Assembly: GCA_963757395.1 (NCBI GenBank)
Contig: CAVWRK010000003.1
Location: 1 to 64,000 of the forward strand
Length of the DNA: 64,000 nucleotides
Source: DATAOG01 sp963757395
GTDB lineage: Bacteria; Pseudomonadota; Alphaproteobacteria; Geminicoccales; Geminicoccaceae
Direction: 5' to 3'
Shown here: positions 24,840-33,123 of the stretch, in pieces
Numbering within the stretch: position 1 is the stretch's first letter
How the letters are laid out: each line of letters starts with the position of its first letter
Program-made: the position numbers and the translations under genes
The notes under the pieces: generated by a model
The model's input: the letters and a program-made list of their open reading frames with translations, nothing else
The model's database searches: none
Told to the model about the DNA's origin: nothing

Positions 24840-25358
24840 GTGAGTGTCAATGTGACCGAGCCGAAGGTCGCCCACAAGCTGCCGTTTGGCGCGCCCAACC
24901 CGCTGTTCCTGCGCGACGAGGAGCTGAGCCGCGGAATCGAGCTCCTGGATGCCGCCTGGCGGGCGCTGATCGCCCGACCCGACCGGCTGCTGACCGAGCG
25001 TGGTTTCGCTCGCAATCATCAGCGGGTGCTCTATTGGGTCGGTCGCCAGCCGGGCATCACCACGGTCGAGCTGCAGCGCCGGGTGCCGCTCACCAAGCAG
25101 ACGCTCTCGCGGCTGCTCAAGGAGTTGGAGGGCGCTCGCCTGATCGCCAAGAGCCCGAGTTAGCGCGACCGGCGCCAGCGCCTGCTCGAGCTGACCGCGA
25201 CCGGCCGCGAGCTCGACGAGCAGCTCAACGGCCGCCTGCGCCGTCGCCTCGCCGACGCCTATCGCGTGGCCGGCGCCGAAGCGGTCGCCGGCTGCCACAA
25301 GGTGCTGCTCGGCCTGGTCGACGAGCCCGCCCGCCGGCCGCGTCGACGCACCGGGTGA
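24840..25358 (+). pseudogene. MarR-family regulator (PetP-like), interrupted by an amber codon
   Basis: The frame gives 107 residues, a TAG at 25161-25163, then continues without a gap to TGA at 25356-25358 (172 codons in total). The first part is a MarR winged helix: FARNHQRVLYWVGRQPGITT, ELQRRVPLTKQTLSRLLKELEG, ARLIAKSPS; after the TAG comes the wing and last helices, RDRRQRLLELTATGRELDEQ. In the family the wing reads about (D/P)xRDRRxRLL, so the amber replaces one ordinary residue just before it. The pair with the response regulator 6 bases downstream matches PetP-PetR of other alphaproteobacteria (PetP is the MarR-type partner). Amber could be an error, an inactivation or readthrough. Confidence 0.75.
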
Positions 25359-25364
25359 GCTGAC

Positions 25365-26072
25365 ATGACCACCGGCATCGGACCAGCGAGCGACCCGGGA
25401 CATCACGTCCTGGTGGTCGACGACGACGCCCGCCTGCGGCGCCTGCTGCAGCGTTATCTGACCGAGCACGGCTACCACGTCACCGCCGCCGCCGATGCCG
25501 CGGAGGCCAAGGCGGCGCTCACGCACTTCGCGTTCGACCTGATGGTGCTGGACGTCATGTTGCCTGGCCAGGACGGCATCAGCCTGGTCGGCGAGCTGCG
25601 CGCCGCGATCGATCTGCCGATCCTGCTGCTGACCGCCCTCGGCGAGACCGAGGACCGGGTCAATGGCCTGTCGGCCGGCGCCGACGACTATCTGCCCAAA
25701 CCGTTCGATCCGCGCGAGCTGCTGCTCCGGATCGCGACCATCCTGCGTCGGGTCGCGCCGGCCCCGCCCAGCGACCAGCCGTTCCGGTTCGGGCCGTTCA
25801 GCCTGGATGCCACCGGCCAGGAGCTCTGGCGCGGCGACCAGCGCATCCATCTCACCGATGCCGAGCGGTCGCTGCTGCAGATCCTGGCCTCCCAGCCGGG
25901 GCTCGCGATCAGCCGCCAGGAGCTCGGCCAGCGCAGCCGCATCAGCGGCTCGGATCGGGCGATCGACACCCAGATCGCGCGCCTGCGGCGCAAGCTCGAG
26001 CCCGATCCGAGGCGACCCCGTTATCTGTTGACCATGCGTGGCGAAGGCTATGTTCTCCGGCCTGGCAGTTAG
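25365..26072 (+). CDS. OmpR-family response regulator (PetR-like)
   Basis: Response regulator of 235 residues. Receiver domain with acidic pair VDDDAR (about 19-22), phospho-acceptor Asp in MVLDVMLPGQDG and Lys in YLPKPFDPREL; then an OmpR winged-helix DNA-binding domain (LTDAERSLLQILASQPG, AIDTQIARLRRKLEPDPRRP, TMRGEGYVLRPGS). It overlaps the kinase gene by about 23 bases, so the two are expressed together. It ends in TAG. Partnered with the MarR-like gene upstream, it matches PetR, which in Rhodobacter acts on cytochrome bc1 expression; the exact regulon here is unknown. Confidence 0.9.
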   Translation: MTTGIGPASDPGHHVLVVDDDARLRRLLQRYLTEHGYHVTAAADAAEAKAALTHFAFDLMVLDVMLPGQDGISLVGELRAAIDLPILLLTALGETEDRVNGLSAGADDYLPKPFDPRELLLRIATILRRVAPAPPSDQPFRFGPFSLDATGQELWRGDQRIHLTDAERSLLQILASQPGLAISRQELGQRSRISGSDRAIDTQIARLRRKLEPDPRRPRYLLTMRGEGYVLRPGS

Positions 26073-27438
26073 CCGCCCGAGCGAGGCGGCCCCGACGGTT
26101 GCACGCCTGCCGCGGATCGTGCCGCGCAGCCTGTTCAGCCGTTCGCTCCTGATCGTGATCATGCCGCTGCTGATCCTGCAGGCGGTGCTCGCCTACGTCT
26201 TCTATGAGCGGCACTGGGATTCGGTGACCCGCTGGCTGGCGTCCGGCTTCGCCGGCGAGGTCGGCATGGTGGTCGAGCTGCTGGAAGCCGCCCGGACCCC
26301 GGAAGCCAGGAGCCGCGTGCTCGATCTCGCCCGCGACCACCTGGATTTCGCGGTCTCGCTGGAACCGGCGGGCGTCCTGCACCCGGAGGCTGAGAGCAGC
26401 GGCCTCTTGTCGTCGAGCGCGCTCGATCGCCGGCTCGCCCAGACCTTCGCCGGCGCCCTCAACCGCCCGTTCGCGATCGACACCCGGCTGGACGAGCTGC
26501 CGCGCCGGATCGCCGTCTACGTGCAGCTCAAGGACGGTCTGCTGCGCGTGCTGGCACCGCGCAAGCGGGTCGACAGCACCACGACCCAGGTCTTCATCGG
26601 CTGGATGATCGGCATGTCGCTGCTGCTGCTGGTCCTGGCGATCTACTTCATGAACCGCCAGGTGCAGCCGATCCTGCGGCTTGCCCGCGCGGTCGACCAG
26701 TTCGGCAAGGGCCGCGAGGTCGGCGACTTCAAGCTTGCCGGGCCGACCGAGATCCGGCAGGCGGGGGCGGCGTTCAACCTGATGAGGAACCGCATCCACC
26801 GCTACATCGGCCAGCGCACCGAGCTGCTGGCGGCGGTCTCGCACGATCTCAGGACGCCGCTGACGCGGATGCGGCTCGAGCTCGAGATGCTCGCCGATGG
26901 CCAGGCGCAGCCCGGCGACCTCGAGGGCCTGCGCGCCGACGTCGAGGAGATGGTCAACGTCGTCGACGGCTATCTGGCGTTCGCCCGCGGCGAGGGCCAG
27001 GAAGCGATCGCCGCGACCGATCTCGGGGCCCTGCTGCGCGAGGTCGCGCAGCGCACGAACGTCGGGCAGAGCCCGGTCGCGGTCGAGCTGGAGAGCCCGA
27101 TCACGCTGCCGTTGCGGCCGATCGCGATGCGCCGCTGCCTGACCAACCTGGTCCAGAACGCGATCCGCCACGCCCACTGGGTCGGCATCCGGGTCGCGGC
27201 GCAGGGCGATCAGGTCTGGATCGCGATCGACGACGACGGCCCCGGCATCCCGGCCGACCAGCGCGAGGCCGTGTTCAAGGCGTTCTACCGGCTCGAGGGC
27301 TCGCGCAACCCAAGTACCGGCGGTGTCGGTCTGGGCCTGACGATCGCCCGTGACATCGTGCTCGGCCATGGCGGCGACATCGAGCTGACCGAGGCGCCGG
27401 AGGGCGGGCTGCGCGTGCTGGTCCGGCTGCCGAGCTGA
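26050..27438 (+). CDS. Sensor histidine kinase (EnvZ type)
   Basis: Membrane sensor kinase of 462 residues, starting at ATG 26050 (GTG 26038 in the same frame is an alternative). It has two membrane segments (LLIVIMPLLILQAVLAYVFY; VFIGWMIGMSLLLLVLAIYF) around a periplasmic domain of about 130 residues, then HAMP (NRQVQPILRLARAVDQF), HisKA with phospho-His in AVSHDLRTPLTRMRLELE, and HATPase_c with N-box LTNLVQNAIRHA, DDDGPGIP and GVGLGLTIARDIV. It senses an unknown signal and phosphorylates the upstream OmpR-type regulator. Its end is 14 bases before maf. Confidence 0.9.
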   Translation: MFSGLAVSRPSEAAPTVARLPRIVPRSLFSRSLLIVIMPLLILQAVLAYVFYERHWDSVTRWLASGFAGEVGMVVELLEAARTPEARSRVLDLARDHLDFAVSLEPAGVLHPEAESSGLLSSSALDRRLAQTFAGALNRPFAIDTRLDELPRRIAVYVQLKDGLLRVLAPRKRVDSTTTQVFIGWMIGMSLLLLVLAIYFMNRQVQPILRLARAVDQFGKGREVGDFKLAGPTEIRQAGAAFNLMRNRIHRYIGQRTELLAAVSHDLRTPLTRMRLELEMLADGQAQPGDLEGLRADVEEMVNVVDGYLAFARGEGQEAIAATDLGALLREVAQRTNVGQSPVAVELESPITLPLRPIAMRRCLTNLVQNAIRHAHWVGIRVAAQGDQVWIAIDDDGPGIPADQREAVFKAFYRLEGSRNPSTGGVGLGLTIARDIVLGHGGDIELTEAPEGGLRVLVRLPS

Positions 27439-27452
27439 GCGCCCGTGCGCCG

Positions 27453-28088
27453 ATGACCTTGCGAGCGGAGAGCCTGCAACGCGCGGACGCGCCGCCGGTG
27501 ATCCTGGCCTCGGCCAGCCCGGCGCGGGCGCGCCTGCTCCGGGCCGCCGGGGTCGAGGTGGCGCAGCACCCGGCGGCGATCGACGAGGACGCGGTCCGGG
27601 ATGCCCTGCGCGCCGAGCAGGTCGGACCCGGGGATGCGGCGGTCGCCCTCGCCGAGCTGAAGGCCGGGCGGGTCGCGAGCCAGGCGCCGGCCGAGGCGAT
27701 CGTGCTCGGCGCCGATCAGATCCTCTGCTGCGACGACGTCTGGCTCGCCAAGCCTGCCGACCTCGCCGAGGCGCGCGCCCAGCTCGAGCAGCTCGCCGGC
27801 CGCCCGCATGAGCTCGCGACCGCGGTGGTCGGGTTCCGCAACGGCGCCCGCATCTGGCACCAGCTCAGGACCGCCAGGCTCTGGCTCAGGCCCTGCTCGA
27901 GCGGCTTCCTCGACGCCTATCTGGAGGCGGTCGGCGAGGCGGCGCTGACCTCGGTCGGCGCCTATCAGATCGAGGGCCTGGGAGCGCAGCTGTTCGCCCG
28001 GATCGAGGGCGACCCATTCGCGATCCAGGGTCTGCCGCTGCTCGAGGTGCTGGAGTTCCTGCGCGCACAAGGGGTCCTCGCGCAGTGA
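27453..28088 (+). CDS. maf: Maf-like nucleotide pyrophosphatase
   Basis: A 211-residue member of the Maf family, house-cleaning nucleotide pyrophosphatases acting on dTTP/UTP or modified nucleotides. The phosphate-binding motif ILASASPARARLL (16-28) is clear, followed by VLGADQILCCDD and ELATAVVGFR, and ending with GDPFAIQGLPLLEVLEFLR. The usual SxSPRR is SASPAR, so the second Arg of the loop is Ala. It overlaps the aroE start (GTGA) by four bases and is first of a conserved run maf-aroE-coaE-dnaQ. Confidence 0.88.
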   Translation: MTLRAESLQRADAPPVILASASPARARLLRAAGVEVAQHPAAIDEDAVRDALRAEQVGPGDAAVALAELKAGRVASQAPAEAIVLGADQILCCDDVWLAKPADLAEARAQLEQLAGRPHELATAVVGFRNGARIWHQLRTARLWLRPCSSGFLDAYLEAVGEAALTSVGAYQIEGLGAQLFARIEGDPFAIQGLPLLEVLEFLRAQGVLAQ

Positions 28089-28945
28089 CCGCCGTTCCCT
28101 ATCTCACCGGCCGGGCGCGGCTCGCCGGCATCATGGGCTGGCCGGTCGGCCATTCGCTGTCGCCCCGCCTGCACGGCCACTGGCTGCGCCGGCATGGCAT
28201 CGACGGCGCCTATGTCCCGCTCGCGGTCCCACCCGAGCGCCTGGCGGAGGCCTTGCGCGCCCTGCCGGCGCTCGGCTTTCGCGGCTGCAACCTGACCATC
28301 CCGCACAAGGAGGCGGCACTCGCCCTGATCGACCGCGCGACCCCGCTCGCGCGCCGGATCGGCGCGGTCAACACCGTGGTCGTCGAGACCGACGGCGCGC
28401 TCGCCGGCGACAACAGCGACGGCTTCGGCTTGCTCGCCGGCCTGGCCGCCGGCTGCCCCGGCTGGCGGGCCGAGGCCGGCCCGGCAGTCCTGCTCGGGGC
28501 GGGCGGCGCGGCGCGGGCGGTGGCCGTAGCACTGCTCGATGCCGGCGCGCCTGAGGTGCGGCTGCTCAACCGGACGCCCGACCGGGCGCAGAAGCTCGCC
28601 GCCGAGCTGGACGGTCCGGTCGCCGCCGTGCCGTGGGCCGAGCGCGCCGCCGCGCTCGACGGCGCGGCGGCGCTGGTCAACACCACCAGCCTCGGCATGG
28701 CGGGACAGCCGCCGCTGGTCCTGTCGCTCGACGCCCTGGCGCGCACCGCGCTGGTCGCCGACGTCGTCTACACGCCGCTGATCACGCCGCTCTTGGCGGT
28801 CGCCCGCGCCCACGGCCATCCGGTGGTCGACGGGCTGGGCATGCTGTTGCATCAGGCGCGGCCCGGCTTTCACGCCTGGTTCGGGGTCGAGCCGGTGGTC
28901 GATCAGGAGCTGCGCGCCGCGGTCCTCGCGGGCCTCGGAGCTTGA
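28085..28945 (+). CDS. aroE: Shikimate dehydrogenase
   Basis: NADPH-dependent reduction of 3-dehydroshikimate to shikimate in aromatic amino acid synthesis; 286 residues, cytoplasmic. It starts with GTG in the maf stop. Substrate-binding SLSP (24-27), catalytic Lys75 in NLTIPHKEAA and Asp112 in GDNSDGFG are present. The nucleotide-binding loop is VLLGAGGAARAV. The C-terminal region contains GLGMLLHQARPGFHAWFG, typical of AroE. It precedes coaE by three bases. Confidence 0.92.
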   Translation: MTAVPYLTGRARLAGIMGWPVGHSLSPRLHGHWLRRHGIDGAYVPLAVPPERLAEALRALPALGFRGCNLTIPHKEAALALIDRATPLARRIGAVNTVVVETDGALAGDNSDGFGLLAGLAAGCPGWRAEAGPAVLLGAGGAARAVAVALLDAGAPEVRLLNRTPDRAQKLAAELDGPVAAVPWAERAAALDGAAALVNTTSLGMAGQPPLVLSLDALARTALVADVVYTPLITPLLAVARAHGHPVVDGLGMLLHQARPGFHAWFGVEPVVDQELRAAVLAGLGA

Positions 28946-28948
28946 GCC

Positions 28949-29575
28949 ATGATCGTCCTCGGCCTGACCGGCTCGATCGCGATGGGCAAGTCGACCGCGG
29001 CCCGGACGTTCCGGAGCTTCGGCCTGCCGGTGTTCGACGCCGATGCCGCCGTGCACCGCCTGCTCGGGCCGGGCGGCGCCGGCGTGGCACCGGTCGGCGC
29101 GGCGTTTCCCGACTGTGCCGGCGACCGGGCGATCGACCGGCCAAGGCTCGGCCGGCGGGTGTTCGGCGATCCGGCCGCCCTCGCGCGCCTGGAGGCGATC
29201 CTCCATCCGCTGGTCCGGGCCGAGCAGAACCGCTTCCTTGCCCGCTGCCGGGCCCGCGGCGAGCGGGTCGCGGTGCTCGACATCCCGCTGCTCTACGAGA
29301 CCGGGGCCGAGCGCGTCCTCGATGCGGTCGCGGTGGTCAGCGCGCCCGCCTTTCTCCAGTCGCAACGGGTGCTCCGCCGCCCGGGCATGACGCCCGCCCG
29401 GCTCGCGGCGATCCGCGCCCGGCAGCTGCCCGACCGCGAAAAGCGTCGGCGCGCCGACTTCGTGATCCCGACCGGCCTCGACCGCCGCCGGGCGATCGAC
29501 GCGATCGCGGCGATCATCGACCGACTGCGCGGCCGGGTCGCGGCCGGACGAGGAGCATCATGCGCGAGATCGTGA
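28949..29575 (+). CDS. coaE: Dephospho-CoA kinase
   Basis: Last step of coenzyme A synthesis, ATP-dependent 3'-phosphorylation of dephospho-CoA; 208 residues. P-loop GLTGSIAMGKST (5-16), where family members usually have GM or GK after SI and here the glycine is alanine; VFDADAAVHRLL and LDIPLLYETG (lid/CoA-binding region) follow, with AFLQSQRVLRRPGMT. Its last 16 bases overlap dnaQ, which is typical of this operon. Confidence 0.9.
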   Translation: MIVLGLTGSIAMGKSTAARTFRSFGLPVFDADAAVHRLLGPGGAGVAPVGAAFPDCAGDRAIDRPRLGRRVFGDPAALARLEAILHPLVRAEQNRFLARCRARGERVAVLDIPLLYETGAERVLDAVAVVSAPAFLQSQRVLRRPGMTPARLAAIRARQLPDREKRRRADFVIPTGLDRRRAIDAIAAIIDRLRGRVAAGRGASCARS

Positions 29576-30258
29576 TCGACACCGAGACCACCGGCCTCGA
29601 GCCGGGCGAGGGCCACCGGGTGGTCGAGATCGGCGCGCTCGAGCTGGTCAACCACCTGCCGACCGGCCGCATCTTCCACAGCTACCTCAATCCCGAGCGC
29701 GACATGCCGGCCGACGCCCAGCTGGTCCACGGCCTGACCGCGGCCTTCCTCGGCGAGCAGCCGGTGTTCGCGGAGGTGGTCGAGGATTTTTTGGAGTTCC
29801 TGAACCAGGGCCGGGAGGACGGCGCGGCGCCGGCCGAGCTCGTGATCCACAACGCCGGCTTCGACATCGCCTTTCTCAGCAGCGAGCTCGCCCGCCTCGG
29901 CCAGCCCCCGGTCGACCAGGGCCGGCGCGTGGTCGACACGCTGCAGCTCGCCCGCCAGCGCTTCCCGGGCGCGCCCGCGAGCCTCGATGCTCTCTGCCGG
30001 CGCTTCAACGTCGACGCCACGGCGCGCACCCGCCACGGCGCGCTGCTCGACGCCGAGCTTCTGGCCGAGGTCTATCTCGCCCTGATCGGCGGCCGCCAGC
30101 CGGACCTCGGCCTGGTCGTGGCGCGCACCGAGCGGGCCATGGTCCTGGCCCGCGAACGCGTCGCACGCGCGCCGCGCCCACACGCGGCGACGCCCGAGGA
30201 GCTGGCCGCGCACCAAGCCTTTCTTGCTCAGATCAAGGACCCGATCTGGCTTCTGTGA
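29560..30258 (+). CDS. dnaQ: DNA polymerase III epsilon subunit
   Basis: Proofreading 3'-5' exonuclease of the replicative polymerase, 232 residues. Start ATG 29560 behind AGGAG. Exo I motif VIDTETTGL (Asp6, Glu8), Exo II HNAGFDIAFL, Exo III HGALLDAELLAEVY are all intact, so the metal-binding residues are kept. The C-terminal extension (about 190-232) is the part that binds the alpha subunit. It is the last gene of the maf-aroE-coaE-dnaQ run. In many alphaproteobacteria secB lies divergently near dnaQ; here the secB-like gene is about 9 kb upstream. Confidence 0.92.
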   Translation: MREIVIDTETTGLEPGEGHRVVEIGALELVNHLPTGRIFHSYLNPERDMPADAQLVHGLTAAFLGEQPVFAEVVEDFLEFLNQGREDGAAPAELVIHNAGFDIAFLSSELARLGQPPVDQGRRVVDTLQLARQRFPGAPASLDALCRRFNVDATARTRHGALLDAELLAEVYLALIGGRQPDLGLVVARTERAMVLARERVARAPRPHAATPEELAAHQAFLAQIKDPIWLL

Positions 30259-30366
30259 GCCCGTCTCGCCCACCGGTCCGACCCGCCGACACCAACCCTG
30301 GCGCCGGGCGCAGGCGTCGGTTACAACCCCCGCGAGCCGCGGACCACCAGCCCTGAGAGATCGAGC

Positions 30367-31584
30367 ATGGCGAAGATCAAGGTGCAAAAGCCGATCGTCG
30401 AGATCGACGGCGACGAGATGACCCGGATCATCTGGCGGATGATCAAGGAGCAGCTGATTTTTCCATATCTCGACCTCGAGACCTTGTACTTCGACCTCTC
30501 GATCGAGAACCGGGACGCGACCGAGGATCGGGTGACGGTCGAGGCGGCCGAGGCGATCAAGGCCCACAACGTCGGCGTCAAATGCGCGACCATCACGCCT
30601 GACGAGGCCAGGGTCGAGGAGTTCGGGCTCAAGAAGATGTGGCGCTCGCCCAACGGCACCATCCGCAACATCCTGGGCGGCACCGTGTTCCGCGAGCCGA
30701 TCATCTGCAAGAACGTGCCGCGCCTCGTGCCCGGCTGGACCTCGCCGATCGTGATCGGCCGCCACGCCTTCGGCGACCAGTACCGCGCCACCGACTTCCT
30801 GGTGCCGGGCCCGGGCACGCTCACGATGACCTTCACCCCTGCCGACGGCTCGGCACCGCAGCAGTACGAGATCTTCCGGTTTCCGGGCAGCGGGGTCGCG
30901 CTCGGCATGTACAACCTCGACGATTCGATCCGCGACTTCGCCCGCGCCTGCATGAACTACGCGCTGCTGCGCGGCTGGCCGCTCTACCTGTCGACCAAGA
31001 ACACCATCCTCAAAGCCTACGACGGCCGCTTCAAGGATCTGTTCCAGGAAGTGTTCGACGCCGAGTTCAAGACTAAGTTCGCCGAGCGCAAGCTCACCTA
31101 TGAGCACCGGCTGATCGACGACATGGTGGCGGCGGCGATGAAGTGGAGCGGCAACTTCGTCTGGGCCTGCAAGAACTACGACGGCGACGTCCAGAGCGAC
31201 ACGGTGGCGCAAGGCTTCGGCTCGCTCGGGCTGATGACCTCGGTGCTGATGACCCCGGACGGCAAGACGGTCGAGGCCGAGGCGGCGCATGGCACCGTCA
31301 CCCGCCACTACCGCCAGCACCAGCAGGGCAGGCCGACCTCGACCAACCCGATCGCCTCGATCTTCGCCTGGACCCGCGGCCTCACCTACCGCGCCCGGAT
31401 CGACGCTACGCCCGAAGTCGAGGCGTTCGCCCTGACGCTCGAGCGGGTCTGCGTCGCGACCGTCGAAGGCGGCCAGATGACCAAGGACCTGGCGCTGCTG
31501 ATCGGCCCCGACCAGCCCTGGCTCACGACCGAGCAGTTTCTGAGCGCGCTCGCGGCCGGACTGAAGAGCGCGCTCGCCAGGTGA
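30367..31584 (+). CDS. icd: NADP-dependent isocitrate dehydrogenase
   Basis: TCA-cycle enzyme converting isocitrate to 2-oxoglutarate with NADPH; 405 residues, the eukaryote-like homodimeric type common in alphaproteobacteria. It starts MAKIKVQKPIVEIDGDEMTR. Isocitrate-binding KMWRSPNGTIRN, the metal-binding KNYDGDVQSDTVAQGFGSLG and nucleotide-contact EAAHGTVTRHYRQHQQG are intact, and NPIASIFAWTRGL matches the family. It starts at ATG 30367, 108 bases after dnaQ, and ends 16 bases before modE. Confidence 0.95.
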   Translation: MAKIKVQKPIVEIDGDEMTRIIWRMIKEQLIFPYLDLETLYFDLSIENRDATEDRVTVEAAEAIKAHNVGVKCATITPDEARVEEFGLKKMWRSPNGTIRNILGGTVFREPIICKNVPRLVPGWTSPIVIGRHAFGDQYRATDFLVPGPGTLTMTFTPADGSAPQQYEIFRFPGSGVALGMYNLDDSIRDFARACMNYALLRGWPLYLSTKNTILKAYDGRFKDLFQEVFDAEFKTKFAERKLTYEHRLIDDMVAAAMKWSGNFVWACKNYDGDVQSDTVAQGFGSLGLMTSVLMTPDGKTVEAEAAHGTVTRHYRQHQQGRPTSTNPIASIFAWTRGLTYRARIDATPEVEAFALTLERVCVATVEGGQMTKDLALLIGPDQPWLTTEQFLSALAAGLKSALAR

Positions 31585-31600
31585 GCGGCAGGGCCGCGAC

Positions 31601-31954
31601 TTGAACGCCCGGCTCACGATCCGGATCGACTTCGCCGGTGGCCGGCGGGTCGGCCCGGGCAAGGTCCGCCTGCTCGAGCTGATCGACCAGACCGGCTCGA
31701 TCTCGGCGGCCGGCCGCGCCATGGCGATGTCCTACCGCCGGGCCTGGCTGCTCGTGGAAAGCCTGAACACCAGCTTTCGGGCGCCGGTGGTCGACACCCG
31801 CTCCGGCGGCCGCCAGGGCGGCGGGGCCGAGCTGACGCCGTTCGGCCGCGAGCTCGTGGAGCGCTATCGCGCGATCGAGCAGACGGCGGTCGGCGCCGCG
31901 GAGCCGCATCTGGGCGCGATCGAGGCCGAGCTGAAGGCCGAGGATAGCCCTTAG
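31601..31954 (+). CDS. modE: ModE-type molybdate-responsive regulator, one-domain
   Basis: A 117-residue LysR-like winged-helix protein (TTG start) with the ModE N-terminal domain: LTIRIDFAGGRRVGPGKVRLLE, ELIDQTGSISAAGRAMAMSY, RRAWLLVESLN and TRSGGRQGGGAELTPFG. The full-length ModE of E. coli carries a C-terminal TOBE/Mo-binding pair; this protein stops after the DNA-binding domain, as in one-domain ModE/MopA-like regulators and LysR-type molybdate repressors. The TAG stop overlaps the modC stop on the other strand by three bases. A likely binding site (Mo-box) lies by modA at 34641-34664. Confidence 0.88.
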   Translation: MNARLTIRIDFAGGRRVGPGKVRLLELIDQTGSISAAGRAMAMSYRRAWLLVESLNTSFRAPVVDTRSGGRQGGGAELTPFGRELVERYRAIEQTAVGAAEPHLGAIEAELKAEDSP

Positions 31955-33123
31955 TCTGCCGCCGGGACGACGCGCTCTGCCGACGTCGCGCCGGTCTGGA
32001 GCACGCGGTCGAGCGCGATGGTCTTGATCAGCGCGTAGACCTCGCGGCCTGGGGTCAGCTGCAGGGTCTCGGCGGACCGGCGGGTCAGGCGCGCGGTCAG
32101 CCGGGGACCGCCGACCCCGAGCTCGCCGATCTCGACGTTGACCTCGACGAACGGCCCCTCCTGCCAGCCGAGCTCGGCGACCCGGGCGCGGAGCACGTTC
32201 TGGATGCTGATCGCCTCCGGCCGGCGGGTCGCGAGCGCGACGTCGCGCGCCCGGATGCGCAGCCGCACCCGGTGCCCGGCCGCCGCCTCGAGGCGCGGCA
32301 CGGTGAGTTGCTGATCGCCGAGTGCCACCGCGGTCAGCTGATAGCGGTCGTCGTGACCGATGACCCTGGCCTCGAGCACGACGCCGGCCTCGAAGCGCCC
32401 GGTCAGCGGGCGCAGGTCGAGGCGGGTCATCACTTCGGCGACCGGCCCGACCGCGGCGACCCGACCGGCGGACAGCAGCACCATGGTCCGGGCGAGGCGG
32501 GCGACCTCGTCGATCGAGTGGCTGACATAGACGATCGGCAGTCTCGCCTCGTCGCGCAGCCGCTCCAGATAGGGCAGGATCTCGGCCTTGCGCGGGGCGT
32601 CGAGCGAGGCCAGCGGCTCGTCCATGACCAGGGCCGCGGGCTCGCTCAAGAGCGCCCGGCCGATCGCGACCCGCTGCTTCTCGCCGCCCGAGAGCGAGCG
32701 CGGCCGGCGCTCGAGCAGGTGGCCGATGCCGAGCAGCTCGACGACCTCGCCGAACCGGCCGGATTCGGTCCGCCCGGACCCCGCCCGGCGGCCGGCGAAC
32801 CAGCGGCCATAGACCAGATTGTGCCGGACCGACAGATGCGGGAACAGCCGGCCCTCCTGGAACACGTGGCCAATCCGGCGGCGATGGGCGGGGAGGTCGA
32901 TGCCGCGGCCGCTGTCGAACACGAGGCGGCCGTCGACCACGATCCGGCCACGCTCCGGCCTGAGCAGCCCGCCGATCATGTTGACGACGCTGGTCTTGCC
33001 GGCGCCCGACTGCCCGAACAGCGCGGTCACGCCGCCGTCGCTCGCGAACCCGACGTCGAGCGCGAAGCTGCCGACCCGGCCGGCGGCGGCGACCTCCAGG
33101 CCGTGCGCAGGCAGCCCGCTCAT
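31951..33123 (-). CDS. modC: Molybdate ABC transporter ATP-binding protein
   Basis: ATPase subunit (390 residues) of the molybdate importer. Walker A GQSGAGKTS, Q-loop FQEGRLFPHLSV, signature LSGGEKQRVAIGRALL, Walker B ALVMDEPLASLD and H-loop YVSHSIDEV are all intact. A C-terminal TOBE domain follows (ISIQNVLRARVAELG, RLTARLTRRSAETLQL), which binds molybdate or tungstate and gives feedback control. It begins with ATG in the modB stop (ATGA), so modB and modC are translationally coupled, and ends with TAA at 31951-31953, tail to tail with modE. Confidence 0.92.
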   Translation of the reverse strand: MSGLPAHGLEVAAAGRVGSFALDVGFASDGGVTALFGQSGAGKTSVVNMIGGLLRPERGRIVVDGRLVFDSGRGIDLPAHRRRIGHVFQEGRLFPHLSVRHNLVYGRWFAGRRAGSGRTESGRFGEVVELLGIGHLLERRPRSLSGGEKQRVAIGRALLSEPAALVMDEPLASLDAPRKAEILPYLERLRDEARLPIVYVSHSIDEVARLARTMVLLSAGRVAAVGPVAEVMTRLDLRPLTGRFEAGVVLEARVIGHDDRYQLTAVALGDQQLTVPRLEAAAGHRVRLRIRARDVALATRRPEAISIQNVLRARVAELGWQEGPFVEVNVEIGELGVGGPRLTARLTRRSAETLQLTPGREVYALIKTIALDRVLQTGATSAERVVPAAD

